A stretch of DNA of 64,000 bases from Pyxicephalus adspersus (GCF_032062135.1 NC_092862.1:98353525-98417524), one strand, 5' to 3'; positions 26,001-36,100 are shown, counted from the first letter of the stretch. Translations and numbers: made by a program. Notes: generated from the sequence alone by a model not told the origin.

Positions 26001-29000
26001 GCCGGACGACAAGCACTGTACGCATGCCAGAATCTCGTCTGATATCAGCCCTGAGGCGATTATTGGATGAGAATAATCTGAGGTGTAGCCTAATCTGAGG
26101 CAACAATCAATTTGTGAAGATATCTTTAATTTGACACTCAATAAATTTAGTTCTATCATGTGAACTTGGATTTTAGAACATTTACTGATCTGTAGTTTGT
26201 ACCAGATAAATAATTACAGTCACTTTTAGGGTGACTCAAGAGGACTCTATTGCTTTTGTCCTCCCACCCCACCAATAAATGAACATTTAAAGCCATTACA
26301 GTGGGGTACTAAGGTATGCAGGATGAGACATCTACTATACTACAAAAATAAAGCAGAAGCATAAGGTTTGGGTGTTTTCCCAAAAAAATTTTTTGTGACA
26401 AATCCTAACCTTGCAATGCACTCCTTGGAATCTGCATGGTTTTGTAGCTTGTGGTGAACTACGGCTCCAACTGCAAGAGGTCCAGCATCTCCACAGAGGA
26501 AAGTGACTCTTCTCCCATTTAGGTTCCTTAAGACTCTTTTCACATAATCGAGAGAACGATGCAAAAAGGTTTGATCTGGAGTGACACGGTGCAACTGCAG
26601 GTACAACAGAGCTATGCCTACAAAAAGTAGGTATGAAAAATAATCAGAGCTGGTGAATAAGTTGAACACTGTAAAAGCACAGCTACTGTATATTGGGAAC
26701 ACCACTAATCTAGAGAACCTAAATTTAGCTTGATCATGAAAATTCTACCCCAAGAATACCATAATAAAACAGCGTTTGGAGAAATCATCTGTACAATTTC
26801 CACGACAGTGCTAACATTGTTGGAACATTGTGAAAGCAGACCTGAAGTATATCCAAGACAGTCTAACCTAGAAAATTCTATTAGATCATATCAACGGCAG
26901 TCCTAACCTTTAAAACCCACCTGGAATATATTCAGCATAACTTAAATCTAAACATAAAAAAAAAAAAAACTCACCATCCACAGTATTTACAATAAAAGTT
27001 CCAAATGAGATTACCCTAAAAAGTATAACCAGGACAGGATTACCATGGAAATTTTATATATTTGAAATCTGACCATTGTATATTTTAGATAACGCTACTC
27101 TACAGAAACCATCTGCTGTTCTATTCTAGTGAATGCAGATGTGGTTTACCAATGACAGTTTTAACCTTAAACATGTATCCAAAGTATAATAAAGACAGTA
27201 TTAACCTTATGGACCCACCTGTGTATCCTGTGTAAGCAGAAACATCATGTGGATCTGCTGTCTTCAGTCCTTCCTCCATTTGCTGAAGCAAGTCATCAAC
27301 TTTCATCTGAACGCGTCTTGCAAATCTTCCTGTGATCTATGTGAAGGGAAAACAAAAAAAAGTTGAAATTAGATAAAAATGATTGATGCACACGTTTTAC
27401 AGAATAGTAAGAAATCTATGTATTATAAAGTATATATAAAGGCTGTAATATTTCTCCTCTACTATTAGCTTTTAATTAGGACTTCCACCTTCCACCACCT
27501 AAAACAATACAGTTGACATTCAAAAATCCGGCAACCTCAGGACCCGAGAAGTGCCGGATTTTCGAACTGTCCGGATTTTTGAAAGTTATACTTACCTCCA
27601 TACACAGGCCAGCCTTCCTCTCGTGACATCTGGCACAGGTCCAGGGAGCAGGCAGCACAGATGTCCCAGCAAGTATTTCGTGTAGTAAGCAAGACCTACC
27701 AGCTGTTTCTTCAGAAGAGCGCTTTCAAAACATCAGTGGCCAAACAGTGTACTGCAGTCCCTGTATTGAAAATGCGATCTGAAATTCATGCCTGAAAACT
27801 TAAGGAAATGGATTGATGGTCAGATTTTCGATTGTCAACTGTATATTTATTAAATAATATACTAAAAAAGTAGATTGTGCTGTAATATTCAATAATCAAC
27901 AGTTGTTTCCTGCAGAACTTCTTTTCTGCCAAATGATTCTGGCTTATTCCGATAGCCAACATCATTATTCCACTTTCTCTGTGTCTAGGTCATCATGGAT
28001 TTGCCTACCCTGTGACTGGACATTAAAAGAGGAATTAACACTGCTATTTAAGATTCCCAAAGGAATCCTAAATATGAACTGCAGCTGGCCCACCTCTGTA
28101 CTGAAATAGCCCCGCTACTAAAATTCCCGGCATTACGTGTCTATAAAACAGTACAATGCGGGTCCACGCATAGGCAGAGAGCCCACTGGTCTTAAGACAC
28201 GAGTGATGCCAGGAGTTGAAGTAGCGGCGCTATTTCAATGCAGAGGTGGGCCAGCTGCATTTCATATTTAGGATTCCTTTGGGGGCCCAAAAAAAAAAAC
28301 AGGACGCTGGCGGCCAGATTTTGACAGCCTTGCCATAGACACTGCACACTGGGCACAGACATACAGCCTGCAGGTTCAGCACTCAGGGTAAAGTTTTTTT
28401 TCCAGCAGCAAACTCTTTTCATTACTTTTCAGTAGATGAAGAGTGTGTGTGTTCAGGCACATTGGCCTTTCCTGTATCCTGCCCCATGTTTGTTCCTGTA
28501 TCCATACCAGAAATAAAAATGCCTAATACACAAATCAGGTTTCACTTTAGAAGAGTACAGTATGTGCATTACCTATTACCCAGTCTACAGTGTGTGTGAG
28601 CAAACCCAGGAAGTGTATCTGCATTAGGCTTCCAGTGATCAACCACTACATAATTCTTAAACCCCTTAAAATCCAGCTTAAAAACCTTAACTCCTCAGTG
28701 GCTTGTCTATATGCTATGTGATCTGCTTGATGCCTATGCAATAATCCCTATAAACAGTCAGTAAAAACTCGAGTGCTTTAACATCTCAGTGTCCTGCCTT
28801 CAGTGTATATGCTACAACAATTTTTCTGCAAATGTGCATTCAACCACTAGGCATGTTAACAGAACCAATGTGTGCTAGTTGGTCTTTTGCTATAATGTGT
28901 GTGAATGCTCCACATATATGTACCTCTTGTTTAATCCTGTCAAAGTGAGAATTTGCTAAGGACAGGAGTGCTAGAAAAGGCAGAGAGACCATCCATTTGT

Positions 29001-32000
29001 TATTTTATTGTTGCTTGAGAAGCTGCTCCTCTGTTGTTGAAGTTGCTTTAAAATATAGGTTGCTGGCAAGAAAGCAATGGTTCCCCTATCCACAAGGTGA
29101 TGCATATGCCACACATGCATAATGTTTTTCACTGCCCGATGTGTCCTCCAAAGCTATCCTGTCACTGGCGAGTTTTTGCCAGCAGTAGGATTACTAATTT
29201 GTCACAAGAGTGACAGTAGCCTGTTTTCTATTTCCTGTATTAACAATTACATTTACTTCTCCAAGGCAAATTTAAATCAGACTGATGAAAATGAGAAATT
29301 TTAGCCCTGGGAGCATATCAGACCTTTGATTCATTGCAGCTTCATCTCCCCAGACAAACACTTTGTAAAATAAGAGCACCTGTCCACACAAATGTGCTGT
29401 AACTGTACTGCAATGCAAAGTCTAAAAATGCAGGGAAAATAGTCAACAGTAACTATAAATGTGTTTATAATGTACAATTATTCCACATTTAGTCACATCA
29501 CATGCCCATGACATCAGATTTATTTGAATAGAGGAAAAATGCATGTAAAGGAAATACCAATACTGCATTGTGCTATGAAGACCCAAAAGTACTTAATGCA
29601 TTTTTTTCCATAAATATATTTTAATGGACTTGCAAAGAGCCTCTGAACCTATGAACACTGACATTCCAGAATATATCAAACATAAGCACATCACCTTTCC
29701 TCTTTGCCCTCTACTCTGGGATTGTCACATTACTGCTCGAGCTGGCATAGCCTTTCCACAAAACCTTTATTAAATGAGGGGTGGACAGATGGCAATAGAG
29801 TGTTACTTGAGTGAGGGTTCCAAATCTGCTGTCGCAAAATGCAAGAAGGTGGTGCCAAGCTGTAGTCTCTGACCTTTTCAATGTTTATATGGAACATGCC
29901 AAAAACACATTAAATGCATATATAATCTATAAAGAAAAACTGTGGTTGAAATGAATAGTCTAGTGACAAAATCTCTTTAAAATAATTGCAATGTATTAAA
30001 GTACAACTAAAGTCCCACTTTAAACAACTGGCAATCAAACAGGTTTTTATTGCAGGGAGGACTAGCCTTCAACTTTTGTTTGCTGCCAGGGATACCAAGA
30101 AATCCTGGCTTCCCTTGCATGTTCTGGGAATGAATGAAGACCCGAGTGGGGATAGGTGGGAGTTACAACGGCTGAGCCAATCAAGATGGCTAAAGATTGT
30201 TTTCAGAAAAAGAAAGGAAAAAAAGATGGCGACGCCCTACGAAAGAATAGGGACAGGCAAGTACTGCAGATTTAGTTCTGCTAAATTTGCTTCTGTTACA
30301 AATCACATTTGTAAACCCTCGAGTGTGAACAGACTCCAAGCAACTCTGTTAAGGTAAAGAACAGCCACCAATTTGCAGATTTGTAAAGTTTCAAAAAAAT
30401 GTGCTGAAAATACACAATTGTCCTCCAAACTAATCGAGTTAGTTTAAAGCCCAAATCTTCTATAGGAATATAACAGATTAAACCTTGAACAATGAAAATT
30501 ATTTACTGCAGTTTTTATACATTGTTGCAATTCTTCACCATCTACCAAAAATAATAAAAAAAAACACTACAGATTAGATCAACTATTCTCATCCACATTT
30601 TCCACGGGATTTTTTGAGCTTTGGCAGATGACCTCCCATCTGATGGTGCCTGTATAGTTTTGGGTTCCAGGCCACTGGGCAGAGCCATGAGTATCACCCG
30701 GAATTTCTTTTGGGTTGAACACAGAGTATGATCACCTATTTAGAATAATGTCCATTCCTCAATTCTGTAAGGGGACATTCCTCATATTGACAACCTTTGA
30801 ATAAAGAAAATGGGTAAATATTTGGTAGTACAAGTGTAAGAGATCTTTTTTTTATAACAATTGTATTTCTGAAATTGTATACAGTGAGCAGTTATAGCCA
30901 AGTGACTTATTCTTTGTGATGATCTCTTTTCAGTTTCTGAGTATTCCAGTTCAGAAATTAATCCAATTCACAGGGTTTAACAGGATAAAAGGTTAACTAA
31001 TCCCAGGAGATCAGAGGTAATTTTTTGGTAGGGTTTGTTCAAAATAAAGGACATTTGGAAACAGTTCTTCAAGTTTGTTTCAAAGGCCCAAATGATTCAT
31101 AGACATCAGAGTAGTTATTGTAGTCCACAGTAAGCATGACCTATATGTTAAACCCCCCTAGTCGCTGTATTAGTTTTACAAGGAGCACATTTGTGAGACC
31201 GGGGTCCTCAGCTTTTCATGGAAGCTGTATGACATCATGCACACCTAGGCAAAAGGACTGGAAGCTGCAATACTCACCTTTAATCCAAAGCTGTATTTGT
31301 GGCACATCCTCTCTATCATAAGATGTTAAGTGTTACTGATCCTGGAAGACATAGTACTCTTCTGTGAATTCAGGGCATACTAGGCCCACAAAGCAGAATC
31401 ACTGTTACCTATTATTAAATGTGTAGTGGTGCAGAAAATAACAAGTTCATCATATCAGCATCCAGCTTTAAGAAGAGAAGGAATATGAAAACATAACAAC
31501 AAACACAGCCCAAGGTGGTTGGGGTTGATTCTTGCAGAATGGAGGAGAAAAAAATACAGTGCACTTCTCAGGAGCACATATTTTGTTTATTACAATAATG
31601 AAATAATACTTTCACAAAACTGAGAGATTTTATTAAACCAAAAAACTGTGAACAGATATGAAGCACTTAGTGATTATTCATACCTGCAGCAGCTTCCAAT
31701 ACCCTCTGCTTCATTCAATAGGAGGGACAGAGCAGCCAAGCTCCAACACTACCTGTTTTTGCAGGTAATGCTTCCAATCTCAGACCAACTCCTTCCCACA
31801 CTGCTGTAGAAGAAACCTTGCAGGGCCTCCACTACTTATACTTGTGTGGCCCACTGTTAGGTACACTCATCTTGCATTTCAGATCAGTATAACATCATTT
31901 TCATCATTTTGAAGTCCTGATAAATGTGTATGTGATCTTTAGTTATCAGCCTGTTATAGCAGTCATTCCTTGTGGCGGTATGGGGTAAAAATGAGTTCTT

Positions 32001-32983
32001 CTCCTAACTTTGTTCAATGCAATATGTGCTGCTGATTATCAGTGCACGGACTGGCCAAATAATATGGTGGGTATTTGCAGAGAAAGGACATTTACCCCTC
32101 TATTTGAGCTAGTGATCACTGTCAGTAAAGAAGTGAGAAGCAATCCTACATTTTTGGAGTTGCCCCATAACAAGACATAAGGGAAAAAACTTTCAATAGG
32201 GACACCTGTTTTGGGAACAAGTTAATTCCACCTCTGAAGATTTCCTTTACTGTGTCTTTGGTACAGGAAGGTAAAGCACAAAAAAAACACCACTTACCTT
32301 AACAGGTGGTAAGCTGTCGATCCCTCTGCGATCGAGATATTAAAATTATTATTAATAAACAGAATTTATATAGCGCCAACATGGTCCTTGTTCCTTCTCA
32401 GAATGATGCTTGTAATTTATAATCCATGACAGCCTGAGATTGGACAAGGTGGGAGACATGACACCAGCGTCATTCAACATGAAAGACTGCTGACATCTAG
32501 TGGCTGGGGAAATCTACTGCAAGGACAGCTCTGGATTGAAGGTAAGTGCAGGAAATTGTTTATTATATTTTAAAAAGCTAATAATTTCACATTTTCCTTG
32601 CAGAGATAGATATAGACAACACATTAGCTGAGCATAGGATCCATAGCTTGGCTGCCCCCATACACATATATAACACAAACTCCAACCAATGTACACAGAC
32701 ACAGAGCATTATTTACATTTATATAGCAGAAATGACTGCACGTCCCCTTTAAATGTGACAGGTGGTGTATAATGCAGAAGCTTACCTTGCCATCCTTGTC
32801 AAAGGGCAGCTCCAGCTCCCCCGGGTCCTCCGAGCCTTCCTCTGCCTCCTCTTGTTCGGTATTCCCCGGGGAGCACGACGGAGGCGGCCGGTAGTCCGGG
32901 AAGGGGTTGACGAAGGAGCGTTCTTCCATCTCCGCCTCCCCGCCGAGCTGCAGCCGGAGTCTCTTAGACATGCCCTCTCCCAT
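14578..32983 (-). CDS. LANCL2: LANCL2, LanC-like protein 2 (complete, nine coding exons)
   Basis: The whole coding gene is present. Exons run 32983-32786, 27336-27219, 26617-26410, 23010-22863, 22400-22254, 21805-21623, 18610-18434, 15988-15916 and 14654-14578, giving 442 codons against 450 in human. Every junction has GT and AG and the phases join without a break. LANCL2 is a eukaryotic homologue of the bacterial lanthionine cyclase LanC. The family binds zinc and glutathione and adds glutathione to dehydroamino acids in damaged proteins; human LANCL2 is also reported to bind abscisic acid. Zinc ligands are visible: Cys of HWCHGAPG (exon 6) and Cys-His of GICHGT (exon 7). The start MGEGMSKRL fits N-myristoylation (Gly2, Ser6) plus a basic patch, as in human LANCL2. 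The C-terminus stops at FPAFEL, shorter than the mammalian protein. The synteny with VOPP1 and EGFR separates it from LANCL1 and LANCL3. Confidence 0.96.
14655..15915 (-). other. LANCL2: LANCL2 intron 8
   Basis: Non-coding intron, mostly occupied by the inverted-repeat element at 14989-15408. The rest is AT-rich with nothing recognised. Confidence 0.85.
14989..15408. mobile_element. Tigger-like MITE with internal long hairpin
   Basis: The left terminus CAGTAGAACCTAGGTTGTCC and the right terminus, reverse complemented, xAGTAGAACCTCCGTTATCC form inverted repeats. TA precedes the left end (14987-14988); the right end has decayed. Inside, 15064-15154 folds into a hairpin of about 40-bp arms (TGATTGCTCCTGCAG against CTGCGGGAGCAATCA). 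A further segment at 15246-15310 holds ATGGGGACAAGTCTCCCCAT, shared with 56840-56935. The class is inferred from the ends and the TA flank. Confidence 0.6.
15916..15988 (-). CDS. LANCL2: LANCL2 coding exon 8
   Basis: 73 bases: 24 codons plus one base. It encodes FAEWCLDYGKHGCRIPDRPY then SLFE, followed by a split Gly. The acceptor is CTTTTAG and the donor GTATTA. It is too short to stand out as an open frame, and was found by similarity and phase. Confidence 0.94.
16056..16084. repeat. (AC)n microsatellite
   Basis: An uninterrupted AC dinucleotide run of about 29 bases in LANCL2 intron 7, preceded by TATAT. Confidence 0.95.
17975..18075. repeat. 80-bp spaced direct repeat with a hairpin core
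   Basis: ACAGTTGTCACCAGAACAAC at 17975 recurs as ACAATTGTCACCAGAACAAC at 18055, exactly 80 bases apart, each followed by CT and related sequence. The unit itself contains AGTTGT and ACAACT as short inverted arms. It is probably a small tandem duplication. Confidence 0.7.
18434..18610 (-). CDS. LANCL2: LANCL2 coding exon 7
   Basis: 177 bases, 59 codons, phase 0. It encodes LFKDEKYLKDAMECSDVIWQ, then RGLLRKGYGICHGTSGNGYA and ends KYLYRACK. The Cys-His pair in GICHGT supplies the remaining zinc ligands. The acceptor is CTTTAG and the donor GTAATC. Confidence 0.96.
20972..20984. repeat. Poly-G run (13 G)
   Basis: Thirteen consecutive G preceded by A-rich sequence. Such runs can form G-quadruplex and are prone to sequencing length error. 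Confidence 0.9.
21060..21352. repeat. Dispersed repeat, possibly related to 29999-30280
   Basis: A GC-richer block in an AT-rich intron that ends with GTTTAGTTTCACTTTAAG, resembling the reverse of the AACTAAAGTCCCACTTTA start at 30005. It includes TGCCTGCGCAGTG and an ATAGCGGCTCTGGGACATAG stretch. The family identity is inferred; no terminal duplication was verified. Confidence 0.4.
21623..21805 (-). CDS. LANCL2: LANCL2 coding exon 6
   Basis: 183 bases, 61 codons, phase 0. It encodes PLTKVEQDTLTELVKPSIDY, then HKKFRSGNYPSSLSNETDRL and VHWCHGAPGVIHMLIQAHK. The Cys of HWCHGAPG is a zinc ligand in LanC proteins. The acceptor is CCACAG and the donor GTAAGT. Confidence 0.96.
22254..22400 (-). CDS. 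LANCL2: LANCL2 coding exon 5
   Basis: 147 bases, 49 codons, phase 0 at both ends. It encodes LVDAIIESGKTLS through CPLLYQWHKKQYVGAAHG to LAGIYYMLMQ. The GAAHGLAG segment is the LanC His-Gly motif. The donor is GTAAGT. Confidence 0.95.
22863..23010 (-). CDS. LANCL2: LANCL2 coding exon 4
   Basis: 148 bases: one base completes the split Arg, then 49 codons ending in NITE. It contains PDELLYGRAGYLYALLYLN, a conserved LanC motif (YGRAGYL). The acceptor is ATCTAG and the donor GTTAGT. A TA microsatellite starts 19 bases upstream of the exon in intron 3 (23029-23081). Confidence 0.94.
23029..23081. repeat. (TA)n microsatellite beside LANCL2 exon 4
   Basis: About 26 TA units in the intron, 19 bases from the exon 4 acceptor on the minus strand. 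Because it is self-complementary it can form a cruciform close to the splice site. Confidence 0.95.
23400..23650. repeat. hAT-like repeat fragment
   Basis: It resembles hAT-type termini at one end (GGGTTCCCTAAAAAGGTTGA then GAAAGGC) and has CTAGGGGTTCCTTGAACTAT near the other. A similar internal segment with the wording GATGCCTGxxxxxTTxTGGG followed by CCACTxGGC occurs at 30640-30690. No target duplication was confirmed. Confidence 0.4.
23674..23912. mobile_element. hAT-like MITE, copy 1
   Basis: It starts CAGTGTTTCTTGACCTTTTA and ends with sequence related to its complement (GGTTGACAAACACAAC). The flanks share TTTAGTT (left TTTTAGTT, right CTTTAGTT), consistent with an hAT 8-bp target duplication. 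The interior (AACTTTCAGGTCTTCCGGTA, TTAGTGTAGTGGTCATTATG, CAGTTAAAGTGACCTCTGA) matches the copy at 47883-48130. Confidence 0.65.
24756..25030. repeat. Hairpin-ended dispersed repeat
   Basis: It begins CTTAGCCTCCTGAGCGTTAC and ends GGGCTTAACTGCAAGGTGGT then TAA. The inner copy GGGCTTAACCATCCTTGCAG at 24963 pairs with CTGCAAGGTGGTTAA at 25017. GCCCGAGC and GGTCGGGC form a further small stem. The pattern fits a common frog interspersed repeat; the class is not assigned. Confidence 0.5.
25831..26090. mobile_element. PIF-Harbinger-type MITE, copy A
   Basis: 260 bp, in LANCL2 intron 3. It starts AAGGCTGCATACACACGTGC and ends GTGTAGCC, with TAA on both sides (25828-25830 and 26091-26093), the 3-bp duplication typical of PIF/Harbinger. 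The interior shares GTTCTGCTCTATGGAG and CTGATATCAGCCCTGA with copies B and C. The apparent 110- and 115-codon reading frames on it are not genes. Confidence 0.75.
26410..26617 (-). CDS. LANCL2: LANCL2 coding exon 3
   Basis: 208 bases, entering in phase 1 and leaving two bases (AG). It encodes IALLYLQLHRVT through RRVTFLCGDAGPLAVGAV to SKECIA, the strongly conserved LanC repeat with the GDAGPLA motif. The donor is GTTAGG. Confidence 0.94.
26618..27218 (-). other. LANCL2: LANCL2 intron 2
   Basis: A 601-bp AT-rich intron with nothing further recognised. Confidence 0.85.
27219..27336 (-). CDS. LANCL2: LANCL2 coding exon 2
   Basis: 118 bases: 39 codons plus one base. It follows CATAG and precedes GTGGGT. 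It encodes ITGRFARRVQMK then DDLLQQMEEGLKTADPHD and SAYTGYT, matching the first LanC helical hairpin of LANCL2. The split Gly codon (G/GC) joins exon 3. Confidence 0.94.
27510..27841. mobile_element. Tigger-like MITE
   Basis: 332 bp with inverted ends: left CAGTTGACATTCAAAAATCC; right, reverse complemented, CAGTTGACAATCGAAAATCT. TA flanks both sides (27508-27509 and 27842-27843). It also has the internal near-repeat AAATCCGG and CCGGATTTT. No coding capacity. Confidence 0.75.
28055..28284. repeat. 230-bp foldback repeat
   Basis: The left arm CCCAAAGGAATCCTAAATAT and on (about 75 bases) is the reverse complement of the right arm ending ATATTTAGGATTCCTTTGGG. Both arms carry CAGCTGGCCCACCTCTG and the ATAGC(C/G)CCGCTACT stretch. 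It would give a long imperfect hairpin within LANCL2 intron 1. No target duplication was identified. Confidence 0.7.
29999..30280. repeat. Dispersed repeat, copy related to 50165-50665
   Basis: It starts near AACTAAAGTCCCACTTTA and includes GAGCCAATCAAGATGGCTAA then AGATTGTTTTCAGA and AAAGATGGCGACGCCCTACG, ending TTTAGTTCTGCT. Its order of landmarks matches 50165-50665, so they are one family. The 123-codon reading frame crossing it has no recognisable domain. Confidence 0.55.
32335..32405 (-). repeat. LINE L2/V-SINE-type 3' tail, minus orientation
   Basis: ATTATTATTAATAAACAGAA followed by TTTATATAGCGCCAACAT is the reverse complement of the 3' tail seen at 60262-60362. The tail (GGCGCTATATAAAT plus a trinucleotide run) is typical of L2-clade LINEs and the SINEs that borrow their ends. 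Only the tail is visible. Confidence 0.55.
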
Positions 32984-33110
32984 CTCCCCTACCGAGAGCC
33001 GGCGGGGACAAAAAGCAGCCAATTACCGCAACGCGTTCCCCTCAGTCTGGGCTGCAGAGCCGCTGTGTGCTCTGACAGAAGCCACTCGCTGCTCCTCCTC
33101 CTAGGTTCTG
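32780..33110 (-). promoter_or_regulatory. LANCL2: GC-rich island spanning LANCL2 exon 1 and 5' flank
   Basis: This stretch is much richer in G+C and CpG than its surroundings (for example GACGGAGGCGGCCGGTAGTC and GCAACGCGTTCCCC). It covers the coding start and about 130 bases upstream, as expected for a CpG-island promoter. No TATA box is evident. The transcription start is not visible; the extent was judged by eye. Confidence 0.6.
32786..32983 (-). CDS. LANCL2: LANCL2 coding exon 1
   Basis: It encodes 66 residues and ends in phase 0 (donor GTAAGC). The start ATG at 32983-32981 is the first ATG in this frame; the open frame extends upstream, but only with non-ATG codons. The N-terminus MGEGMSKRLRLQLGGEAEME carries a myristoylation consensus and a basic stretch, then an acidic variable linker (EQEEAEEGSEDPGE) that differs from human in sequence. 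It sits in a GC-rich island. Confidence 0.93.
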
Positions 33111-35429
33111 TCACACAAATTCACCACAAATAACAAATACTTCATGTCTTTCCTCTATAATATTAGACAGACAATCTGCTGCGAATGTTCTATCTGCTCC
33201 ATACATCAATGCTCAGGTTATAGTGACACGGCCCAATATTGTGTGAGGGAAATATAACCAATATTCAGAATTTGTGACAGAAAAATAGAAAATATCAGCA
33301 ATTATTTTAATGAATAATGTTAATAAGAACCAGTTCCAGGGCTGCTTTAGGTGAATGAGTGTCAATGTTTCAATATTTTACCATAATAATGATTAATATT
33401 GGTTTGGCAGGGATTCGGTGAATCTTTGAGGTGTCAATAACAGATTGCATTTATTCCTGCAGGTGATTCGGGCGCCCGGTGAGATCCTGGCATTTATGAA
33501 GCAGAATTGTGGTGACAAAGCAGAATCTCATTCAGCAGCCACATGGTACTGACCGGCAGACATCATCCACCACGCTTCCAATTTCTATTCCATAGCCGTA
33601 AGTCATCAGGAAACAGATTCAGGGTTGGCGAAATCCATTCCAGCATAGGAAACACAGTGACAGAATGAGACAAATGTTCCCGGGAGGTTTGATCACTTCA
33701 ATCAGTTCACAATTCCATCAATTCTGTATCCTTCAATCCTTATGTAGAATCCAGCAAATGATATTTGTATGTGGAAATAGTATAAAGTGGTGTAGTAATC
33801 CAGAGATCACTGAATAGTCCTCACTGTTGCATCATTTGTTTGGATTCAGGTTGTTATTCCTAAAGATTCCTTGCAAGAGAAGGAGAAAATGCCCACTTCA
33901 TTGGCGTTCAGCCTTCATTCAGCGCGGTTTTACCGTCAAATCAGCAGCATCATGTCAGCAACTGCTCCATCCTCCTCATTCATTAATTCACCTTGCTGAT
34001 GAAAGGGAAAAAAAGAGCCCTGCGGATATGTAAAATATCATGCATAAACTTTCTACACATACAAAATAGCTTGGAAAAAAATGATAATCCACCCACAGCT
34101 TTTGTCTTTATAGCGGCTGTGTTGAATTTGTGTTACCTCCCTGTGATCCACAGATGAATAAATGGGTAGGACAGACTCATGGGAGGAGGGCAGCCACACA
34201 CACTGCTTGCCATTGTCATACACATTGGCTTTCACCAGACTGTCACACAATCACCCGCAGCGACTGTATGAGAAACACAGCAGTCACGCCACAGCAGATG
34301 TTGCCTTTGTAATAATCCTAATTTGCTACTTCTACCTCTCCAAATAATAGCTGGCTTGTGATGTTATAATTCCATTGAGGGAATTATCGTTAGTGCCTTT
34401 GGAGTACATGACACAGGCTCTTATGGCAGTGCATTGGATGGTGCAGATGGCTACAGCATCAAGAAAGCAATATGGATGTGACAATACAACCAGGGAGCTG
34501 CTGTCACAGAATAATAGAGAATGGAGAATAATATGCAAAGGTATCCATACACCAGATATGAATTCCCAATTAATATTCCAAGGAGCACATTTTAATTTAA
34601 TTTGACCAATACGAGTTGAAAGCACCACAGGCATATTGAAATAGATTTTGCCATTGTCATTAAAATAGAACAATTGAACATTTTAAAACATGAAGCATCC
34701 TAAAGATTTAATATAAAATAATAGCCAATCAGATTTTAGTTGGTGTACAATGGCCAATCAGAAACTAGGAAGAGCATTTCAGACTATAACATTATGCATG
34801 TGCTAGTGGGCTGATATTTGTTAAAGGAGACGTACAGTCAGGATAAAAAACAACTCATACAGATCCCTGTTTCATTTCCTTTGGATGTGAGCTGCAGCAG
34901 TACATGCAATAAATATACATCCGACAACTGGAAGGTTTACTGAAGGTTTGATGACTAGATGTGGTTGTCAATACATAGGAGCTTCATTGTAAGACACTGC
35001 TGCTAAAGCCATGTCCCAGAGTAAAACCGATAGGACATTTGTTCTCTTCCCCTTGGTGCATCCAGGTACAAAGCATCCTGATTGGCTCTGAATGTTGGCA
35101 CTTTCATTTTTTTAATACATTCAGTTGTAGATTAAATTTTCTTTTTCATATCTGCCTGGAGTACAGCATGAAGTCAGTGCAATGCTACTATTTTAATAAA
35201 CATCAGAACTTGGGAAAAGAGAATGTTTAAAGATATGTAATGACAGCAGAAAATAAAGGTACAAACCTACCATGGCTAAGCTAGAACTTTATGGAGGATT
35301 TTAGCTTGTCATAGGGGTAATGAAATAGTTTCAGTAACTGATTGGACCCCCTTTTACCATAAGCACTGCTGTCATTTTATTTTTTTTTGCTGGTATAATT
35401 TCACAGGGTTTTGGGTCAATACTGACACA

Positions 35430-36100
35430 ATAGCATTATCCAGTCGCTGCTGAATGCACATCCATGATGTAAATCTCCTGTTCTACCACATCCCCAAGGA
35501 GCACTATTGGAATCTGGAGACTGTGAAGGCCATTTGAGTACAGTGAACTCATTTTCCTGTTCAGGAAATCAGTTTGAGATGATTTAAGTTTAGTGATATG
35601 CCGTGTTATTCTAGTGAAATCAAAAGTCATAATGGGTGAACAAAGTCAGCCAAAGTACTAAGGAAGGATATGACATTTAAATGATGCACAGTTGGTATTA
35701 GGGTCCAAGGTGTGCCAGGAAAATATCCCCCACACCATAACACCACCAGTCCGAAGAATTGATTTGTGCCAAATTCTTACGCTAATATTCAAATGTTGCA
35801 GTATGACCTCGGACATCAACATTAACATCAACATTAACTGACAGGAGTGGTGCTCAGTGTGGTCACCTGCTTCTGTAGCCCATCTGCTTCAAGGTTTGAC
35901 GTGCCCTGCATTCAGAGATGTTTTCTACATACCCATTTTTTAACAAATGGTTGTGGTACTGTTGCCTTTTTATCAGCTCAAATCAGTCTGGTATTTTTTG
36001 CTATATGCAGAGCATTCTCAGTAAGCCCCAGGGATTGTTCTGTATAAAAGTCCCAAACAGATCAGAAGTTTCCAAAATACACCAGTTCTGCTTCCATTGA
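35430..36100 (-). pseudogene. Decayed Tc1-like transposase element
   Basis: Read on the minus strand, the region keeps the order of a Tc1-like transposase family widespread in fish and frogs. Near 35850-36090 lie helix-turn-helix remnants (NISECRARQTLKQMGYRSR at about 35873-35929). Near 35450-35530 there is the C-terminal wording IPIVLLGDVVEQEIYIMDVH, the counterpart of the 'LNPIEHLWDVVEREI' segment that holds the last catalytic residue; the DLNPIE part is damaged. The middle is shortened and full of stops, so the element is inactive. No terminal repeats were located. Confidence 0.7.

Larger units (their letters stand above)
23011..26409 (-). other. LANCL2: LANCL2 intron 3
   Basis: A 3.4-kb intron with a TA microsatellite (23029-23081), an hAT-like pair of repeats (23400-23912), a hairpin repeat (24756-25030) and a PIF-Harbinger MITE (25831-26090). 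Confidence 0.85.
27337..32785 (-). other. LANCL2: LANCL2 intron 1
   Basis: The largest intron at 5.4 kb. It holds a Tigger-like MITE (27510-27841), a foldback (28055-28284), a dispersed repeat (29999-30280), an hAT-like fragment near 30590-30730 and a LINE/SINE tail-like segment (32340-32400). Confidence 0.85.

Noticed and set aside
29986..30357. 123-codon frame in LANCL2 intron 1
   Set aside because: It overlaps a dispersed repeat with a relative at 50165-50665 and has no domain.
32984..33022. Upstream in-frame extension of LANCL2
   Set aside because: The extension begins with TTG, not ATG; the ATG at 32983 gives the conserved MGxxMSKRL start.
32762..33133. 123-codon plus-strand frame over LANCL2 exon 1
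   Set aside because: It is the antisense of the GC-rich first exon; its openness follows from the composition of the real exon.
34332..34673. 113-codon minus-strand frame
   Set aside because: Low-complexity hydrophobic wording in intergenic DNA, with no homologue recognised.
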